From: DATKWS01 sp035529435
GTDB lineage: Bacteria; Krumholzibacteriota; Krumholzibacteriia; Krumholzibacteriales; Krumholzibacteriaceae
Direction: 5' to 3'
Assembly: GCA_035529435.1 (NCBI GenBank)
Contig: DATKWS010000151.1
Span: 1 to 36,405 of the forward strand
Length of the DNA: 36,405 nucleotides
Part shown: positions 32,733-36,405 of the stretch, piece after piece
Layout: each line of letters begins with the position of its first letter
How positions within the stretch are numbered: position 1 is the first letter of the stretch
Program-made: the position numbers and the translations under genes
Notes under the pieces: generated by a model
What the model was told of the DNA's origin: nothing
Seen by the model: only the letters and a program-made list of their open reading frames with translations
Databases searched by the model: none

Positions 32733-33200
32733 TTATACCGGCATTTTCCGGCCCTCGGCGGTCCGCCCCCGAAACCGGCAGAGAACGGAAACGCCCACTC
32801 CGACGAGGACGCCGCATGTGGTTCCGGCGATGACGGATCCCACCAGGACCGGTACGATGGCGCCACCCAGCGCGCCCAGCGAGAAACGCTCGGGCAGTCC
32901 TGGCATTGCCGTTACTCCCATCAGAGCGGCGCCGACGCGAAAGTCAACGTAGTAGATGAGCGGAATCGTCCATGGATTGGCGATGCCGGAGGCGATCAGG
33001 GCGAGCGCCCGATTCCCCCGTATCAGTGATACGATTGCGGTCACGAGAATGGTCTGAATACCGATCGTCGGCGTCATGGCGATCCCCGCACCGATCGCCG
33101 CGGAGAGCCCCATCTTCCAAGGCGGAATATCGGCCCACAGAAACACGCGGACATGCTCGAGGAGCATTTTGATACGCATTGCGGGAGGTGTGCGCTGCAT
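32733..33200 (-). CDS. DUF2062-family membrane protein
   Basis: This encodes a 155-aa membrane protein. It has a basic N-terminus, then about four hydrophobic segments (around 33-56, 60-80, 83-98 and 115-140), with GAGIAMTPTIGIQT and GIANPWTIPLIYY, the hallmark segments of DUF2062. Its function is unknown; members are often found near glycosyltransferase or envelope genes. The ATG at 33200 shares one base with the kinase stop codon (TGATG), so the two are translationally coupled. The protein may act with the kinase, for example in envelope sensing; this is inference. Confidence 0.85.
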   Translation of the reverse strand: MQRTPPAMRIKMLLEHVRVFLWADIPPWKMGLSAAIGAGIAMTPTIGIQTILVTAIVSLIRGNRALALIASGIANPWTIPLIYYVDFRVGAALMGVTAMPGLPERFSLGALGGAIVPVLVGSVIAGTTCGVLVGVGVSVLCRFRGRTAEGRKMPV

Positions 33201-34912
33201 CAATCCGGTGTTTCCTGCTTCGCGTGTATATGCACCCCGCTCCCGGCCGCCACGGTCGGGAAGGAAATGTGAAACGAGGCGCCTTCCCCCTTCGAGCTCG
33301 TGACCGATATGTTCCCCCCGTGATCCTTGATGATACGGTGAGCGAATGACAGCCCGAGCCCCGACCCACTCTCCTTGGTGGTGAAGAACGGCGTAAATAT
33401 CCTGTTCATCTGATCCTTCGTAATCCCCACCCCGTTGTCGGATATCTCAACGTGCACCGAAACACCCTCGCGCCACGTCTTCACCCGTATGATTCCATTC
33501 CTCCCGACCGCCTCGATGGAGTTCTGCAGAATATTGAGAAAAACCTCGTGAATTTTGATCACGTCGAGCATGCAATTGGGGATATCGGGCGACAGGCTGG
33601 TCAGGAGCGTGATGCCGCGCTCCTTGAAATCGTTCCGGAGGAGCTGGCAATTGTTTTCTAGTATCTGATTGATGTCACCCTCCTCGAGCTTCAGCTTGCT
33701 CACGCGGGACTGCATGCTCTCGAGGAACGCCTCGAGCCGGATCGCCTCGTTCAGTATGATTTCGAGCTTTTCCCGGTCCGTGGCCCCGAGATGAGGCGAA
33801 TTGCAGAGGCTCCGGGCGAAGCCGCCGATCGAAACGAGCGGATTCTTGATCTCATGAATGACGGAAGCGGTGAGTTCCCCGGAGATCGCGAGTCGCTCCG
33901 CGCGCATCATCCGCTCCTCGTTTGCCCTGAGTTTGCGATACGTCGCCTTGAGACTTTCAACATTCTTGTTAAGAGATTCCTTCAACTGCGCCGATCTCAA
34001 AGATGTGGTTGCGTGACTTACAATCATCTCGAGTAGGTGCGCATCCTCCGCTGTTATTTCCTTGCCGGTAAAGATATTGTCAACGATGATGAGGCCGAGG
34101 CTCCCCTCGGCGGTGGCGATGGGACAGATGCAGAAGTCGTCGAGTCCCAGGGCCGTCGCGATGGCGAGGTCCTTTTCCGATGACAGGTCGCCCTTCTTGA
34201 TGAAACGTATCTCTTCCATTCCGCGGGCGATCACGCTTTCACCGGTGTCGATCGTGATCACGAGTTCCTTGGTGGTCTTGGTGAGCGGGCTGCTGCGGAG
34301 ATAGTGGAGCTTCTGTCCCTTGCTCACGAGCTTTTCGAGGGACATGTTCTCGTCCTTGTCGAGTATCTTCCAAATGCTCACCGCCTCTTCCGGCGACGAG
34401 GGTCCGAGGGCGTACTTGCCGCGCAGCAGATTGTACTCGGGCCCGCGTAAAAAAACGAATGCCCGGTTGAAACCGAGCCCTTCCCCCGCCGTGATTACCG
34501 TGAGGATGGCGAGGATGATATCCTCCTCCTTGTCGAGGCGCGCGATGATCCTGCTCACCTCACCGAGGAGATTCATCAGCTTGCTCCGGCGGATCACCTC
34601 CATATAGAGGTCCTCCACCTTGTTGGAATAGCGTGACGAGCGTATCAGCGCTTCCTCGAGCGTCTCGAGCAGCGTGATATCGACCCACCGGCGCCCCTGG
34701 AGCCGCTCCTTGAGCTGCTTGAAGAATGCGCACTGAAAACAGCACTGTATCAGTTTTTCCTCGAGGCGCGGGAATACGCGGTCCTTGCAACGGTGCCCCG
34801 TGATCTCCCAGCACGGCGCCTGTTTTTTCCCGTACGCGGCGCATTCCACCTTGTCACAGGAGAGATACTCCCAGCAGTTGTTATGCTTATCGGTTTTGCC
34901 TTTCTCATTCAT
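33200..34912 (-). CDS. two-CW-domain sensor histidine kinase with GAF domain
   Basis: This is a cytoplasmic histidine kinase of about 570 aa. The N-terminus is a Cys-rich two-CW module (Cys13, 20, 24, 34, 42, 57, 58, 61; CWEYLSC, CWEITGHRC, CCFQC), probably binding a metal or sensing redox state. A GAF domain follows (about 120-310), with no obvious transmembrane helix. The kinase core has HEIKNPL with phospho-acceptor His353, the N box around Asn464, DNGVG (492-496), the F box FTPFFTTK and GSGLGL (516-521). The ATG at 34912 is chosen because the longest frame would start inside the promoter; the ribosome site is weak. No response regulator is adjacent, so its partner is unknown. Confidence 0.9.
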   Translation of the reverse strand: MNEKGKTDKHNNCWEYLSCDKVECAAYGKKQAPCWEITGHRCKDRVFPRLEEKLIQCCFQCAFFKQLKERLQGRRWVDITLLETLEEALIRSSRYSNKVEDLYMEVIRRSKLMNLLGEVSRIIARLDKEEDIILAILTVITAGEGLGFNRAFVFLRGPEYNLLRGKYALGPSSPEEAVSIWKILDKDENMSLEKLVSKGQKLHYLRSSPLTKTTKELVITIDTGESVIARGMEEIRFIKKGDLSSEKDLAIATALGLDDFCICPIATAEGSLGLIIVDNIFTGKEITAEDAHLLEMIVSHATTSLRSAQLKESLNKNVESLKATYRKLRANEERMMRAERLAISGELTASVIHEIKNPLVSIGGFARSLCNSPHLGATDREKLEIILNEAIRLEAFLESMQSRVSKLKLEEGDINQILENNCQLLRNDFKERGITLLTSLSPDIPNCMLDVIKIHEVFLNILQNSIEAVGRNGIIRVKTWREGVSVHVEISDNGVGITKDQMNRIFTPFFTTKESGSGLGLSFAHRIIKDHGGNISVTSSKGEGASFHISFPTVAAGSGVHIHAKQETPD

Positions 34913-34929
34913 CGCACACACCGGTGCAC

Positions 34930-34958
34930 ATGCTAGCACGGCGGCCGCGAACAGTAAA
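34930..34958 (-). promoter_or_regulatory. promoter of the kinase-DUF2062 operon
   Basis: TTTACT (34953-34958) and TAGCAT (34930-34935) on the minus strand are separated by 17 bp. The start site near 34923 leaves a leader of only about 11 nt before the ATG at 34912. The match is moderate. Confidence 0.45.
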
Positions 34959-35103
34959 CAGGAAAGGGTATATGCGTCGCGTACAGGGATGAGAGCGGCG
35001 GGAAGCCCTCATGCGTCAGGTATCATTCGCCGTACCGCGCTGCTCGGCTCGGCTTAATAAGGCGGCACGCGGATTCCGCGCCGGCCAGCGCGCCGTAAGA
35101 CGT

Positions 35104-35742
35104 TCACCGGTAGTACGTTTTGATTGCACCCCAGCTATCCGCGCGAGCGGGGGTTATGCACTCGTTCGCCGATCCGGGGGTGGGCATACAGCCGTTACCC
35201 GGCGGATCGCACGAATCCGTGCACGGATTCAACAGATCGAAGATATTCCAGGCGCCCGGCAGTCTGGCACTGCGCCCGATCGAACGGTCGTTATTGGCCG
35301 CGAGATCGGTATACATATACGCATCGGCGGGAACCGTATCCGGCCCCGTGATGCAGTACAGCGTGAGACGATCTCCCGCGTTGTTGAGGCTGAGACCGTA
35401 GGCGGGAAAACCGTTGGCCTGTTCCCAGGCCTTCGAGTCGCTCCCGTACGTCACGCGCACCTCCCCGGGGCCGAGCATTCCCGCGTATCCGTACCGCCAT
35501 ACCGGTTCACCCTCGCCGTCGGAGATGAGGTAAGCCGAGAGATCGACCGGAGAGTCACCGAGATTGATCACCTCGATCCACTCGTCGTCTCGAAAATTCA
35601 CCTCCCCGTCCCCATCCCAGTCACTCAGAGGATCTGCAAGGATCTCGTTGAGCACGACCTGCGCCCCTCCCGCGGGGCATAGCGAGGCGGTAATGAGAAA
35701 ACTCAGCGCCATGGAAATGAAAATGCGGAATAGTGTCCTCAT
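35104..35742 (-). CDS. secreted lamin-tail-domain protein
   Basis: This encodes a 212-aa exported protein. It has a signal peptide (hydrophobic core up to about ASLCPAGGAQ), then a lamin-tail-domain (LTD) pattern: VVLNEILADPLSDWDGDGE, DEWIEVINLGDSPVDLSAYLISD and LSLNNAGDRLTLY. The LTD is an immunoglobulin-like fold often found in secreted bacterial proteins with nuclease or adhesion domains; no such second domain is present here. The C-terminus has a Cys/Pro-rich segment. Three ATGs in a row follow GGGAGGAGG; the third, at 35742, has the best spacing. The specific role is unknown. Confidence 0.8.
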   Translation of the reverse strand: MRTLFRIFISMALSFLITASLCPAGGAQVVLNEILADPLSDWDGDGEVNFRDDEWIEVINLGDSPVDLSAYLISDGEGEPVWRYGYAGMLGPGEVRVTYGSDSKAWEQANGFPAYGLSLNNAGDRLTLYCITGPDTVPADAYMYTDLAANNDRSIGRSARLPGAWNIFDLLNPCTDSCDPPGNGCMPTPGSANECITPARADSWGAIKTYYR

Positions 35743-35860
35743 CATCATCCTCCTCCCTTCATCATCAGGAACGTATTCCGTTCACACCGAGGGTTGTGCC
35801 CGCCGCCGATCCCATCCCTGTACGATGCGGAGTCTAGCACGATTCCCCGCACCGCGCCAC

Positions 35861-35905
35861 AAAAAAAATCGCGCGGCGAAAATGCACCGCTCCTTCGGGG
35901 TGCAT
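35861..35905 (-). terminator. possible terminator after the membrane protein gene
   Basis: A 7-bp inverted repeat, ATGCACC/GGTGCAT (35882-35888 and 35899-35905), is followed on the minus strand by four T and, 13 bases further, by a run of eight T. It could end transcription of the gene at 36014. The gap between stem and long T-run makes this uncertain. Confidence 0.35.
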
Positions 35906-36013
35906 CACGGTCGCCCGATTATCGCGGTCGTTCCGCCGCCGCGTGTCTTTCCCGTCGTTCATCCCCTTGGGGGGGGCGCTTTTGGCCCACGTTCCCCGGT
36001 ACCGCAACCCTTC

Positions 36014-36403
36014 CTATTCGCCCCGCGCGGGGCCCGTCGCCGTCTCCTTCCTCTCCCTGCTCGCTGCGACGATCATCGCGACTCCGACAGCGGTCGGTAA
36101 CAGCCCCCACACACCGGCCTTCGCGCCGGCGGTGACCCACAGGGCGATCACAAGGGCCACGCCGAGCAGCGTCAAAACGAATCCCCATGCCCTGATCGAG
36201 AGGTACGCGAGACGTTTCTCGACAGGCGGTTCCGCCGGAATCGAAATACCCTTCTCCATAGCCAGCAGCCGTTCCTTGTGGGCGAGTTCCTTGTGCTTGC
36301 CGCTCACGAGGATACTCGTAATGACAACGGCGAACACGCCAAGCACGGTGAGAATCGGGATGAAGATCGCTATCACCTGTGGTTCCATCGCGAATGGATA
36401 CAT
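36014..36403 (-). CDS. small membrane protein, DUF6249-like, at window edge
   Basis: This is a 129-aa or slightly shorter protein. It has an N-terminal membrane helix (about 9-33), a charged segment with HKELAHKERLLAMEKGI, and two further hydrophobic helices near the C-terminus (about 72-92 and 96-110). The HKERLLAMEKGI pattern resembles DUF6249-type proteins, often found near sigma factors. The ATG at 36403 is two bases from the window end and the ATG at 36388 is also possible; the gene could begin further upstream. The function is unknown. Confidence 0.65.
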   Translation of the reverse strand: MYPFAMEPQVIAIFIPILTVLGVFAVVITSILVSGKHKELAHKERLLAMEKGISIPAEPPVEKRLAYLSIRAWGFVLTLLGVALVIALWVTAGAKAGVWGLLPTAVGVAMIVAASRERKETATGPARGE

Positions 36404-36405
36404 CG

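Overview
The window looks like chromosomal DNA of a GC-rich, Gram-negative heterotrophic bacterium. Lipoprotein signals, a beta-barrel outer-membrane protein, a CxxCH protein and a large secreted protease with a C-terminal sorting-type domain together suggest an FCB-superphylum relative or an uncultured neighbour of it. That placement is inference; no rRNA or species-level marker is present.

Layout. (1) 1-1681: an AT-richer mini-island abutting tRNA-Lys(UUU). It is bounded by a 35-bp perfect direct repeat of the tRNA 3' end (22-56 and 1603-1637) and holds one lipoprotein gene and a 3' fragment of a second tRNA. (2) 1783-5549, minus strand: purA, a small CxxCH/temptin-like secreted protein, a class V aminotransferase and the ribosome-assembly GTPase engB. 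(3) 5635-11564, minus strand: the conserved proteostasis block tRNA-Leu, tig, clpP, clpX, lon. (4) 11749-15486: a crotonase and, divergent from it, a large secreted carbohydrate-binding-like protein. (5) 15519-18329, minus strand: an iron-uptake pair, with a DtxR-type regulator carrying a fused FeoA domain followed by feoB. (6) 18486-22626: an outer-membrane barrel protein, an M6-type metalloprotease and a lipoprotein. (7) 22919-32566: two convergent operons for B12-dependent acyl-CoA metabolism. (8) 32733-36403, minus strand: a two-CW histidine kinase with a DUF2062 membrane protein, a lamin-tail-domain protein and a small membrane protein at the window edge.

How region 7 works together. The plus-strand operon (pccB, mutase A1, epimerase) converts propionyl-CoA through methylmalonyl-CoA to succinyl-CoA. 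The minus-strand operon (cobO, meaB, mutase A2, B12-binding subunit, thiolase, 3-hydroxyacyl-CoA dehydrogenase) makes and protects adenosylcobalamin enzyme and degrades C4 acyl-CoA. Mutase A1 has the Tyr/Arg pair of methylmalonyl-CoA mutase; mutase A2 has the Phe/Gln pair of isobutyryl-CoA mutase. Only one B12-binding subunit is visible for the two. The likely picture is one chaperone and cofactor-supply module serving two mutases that handle propionate and branched-chain or C4 acids. The crotonase at 11749 supplies a step that fits the same pathway.

Sequences close to TTGACA-N17-TATAAT stand before many of the transcription units, which helped set several start codons.

Most of the window is ordinary metabolism and housekeeping. 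The points most worth a second look are the tRNA-flanked mini-island, the two mutases of apparently different specificity, and a 72-nt AT-rich recoded patch inside mutase A1. I see no CRISPR array, phage genes, recombinase or obvious defence system.
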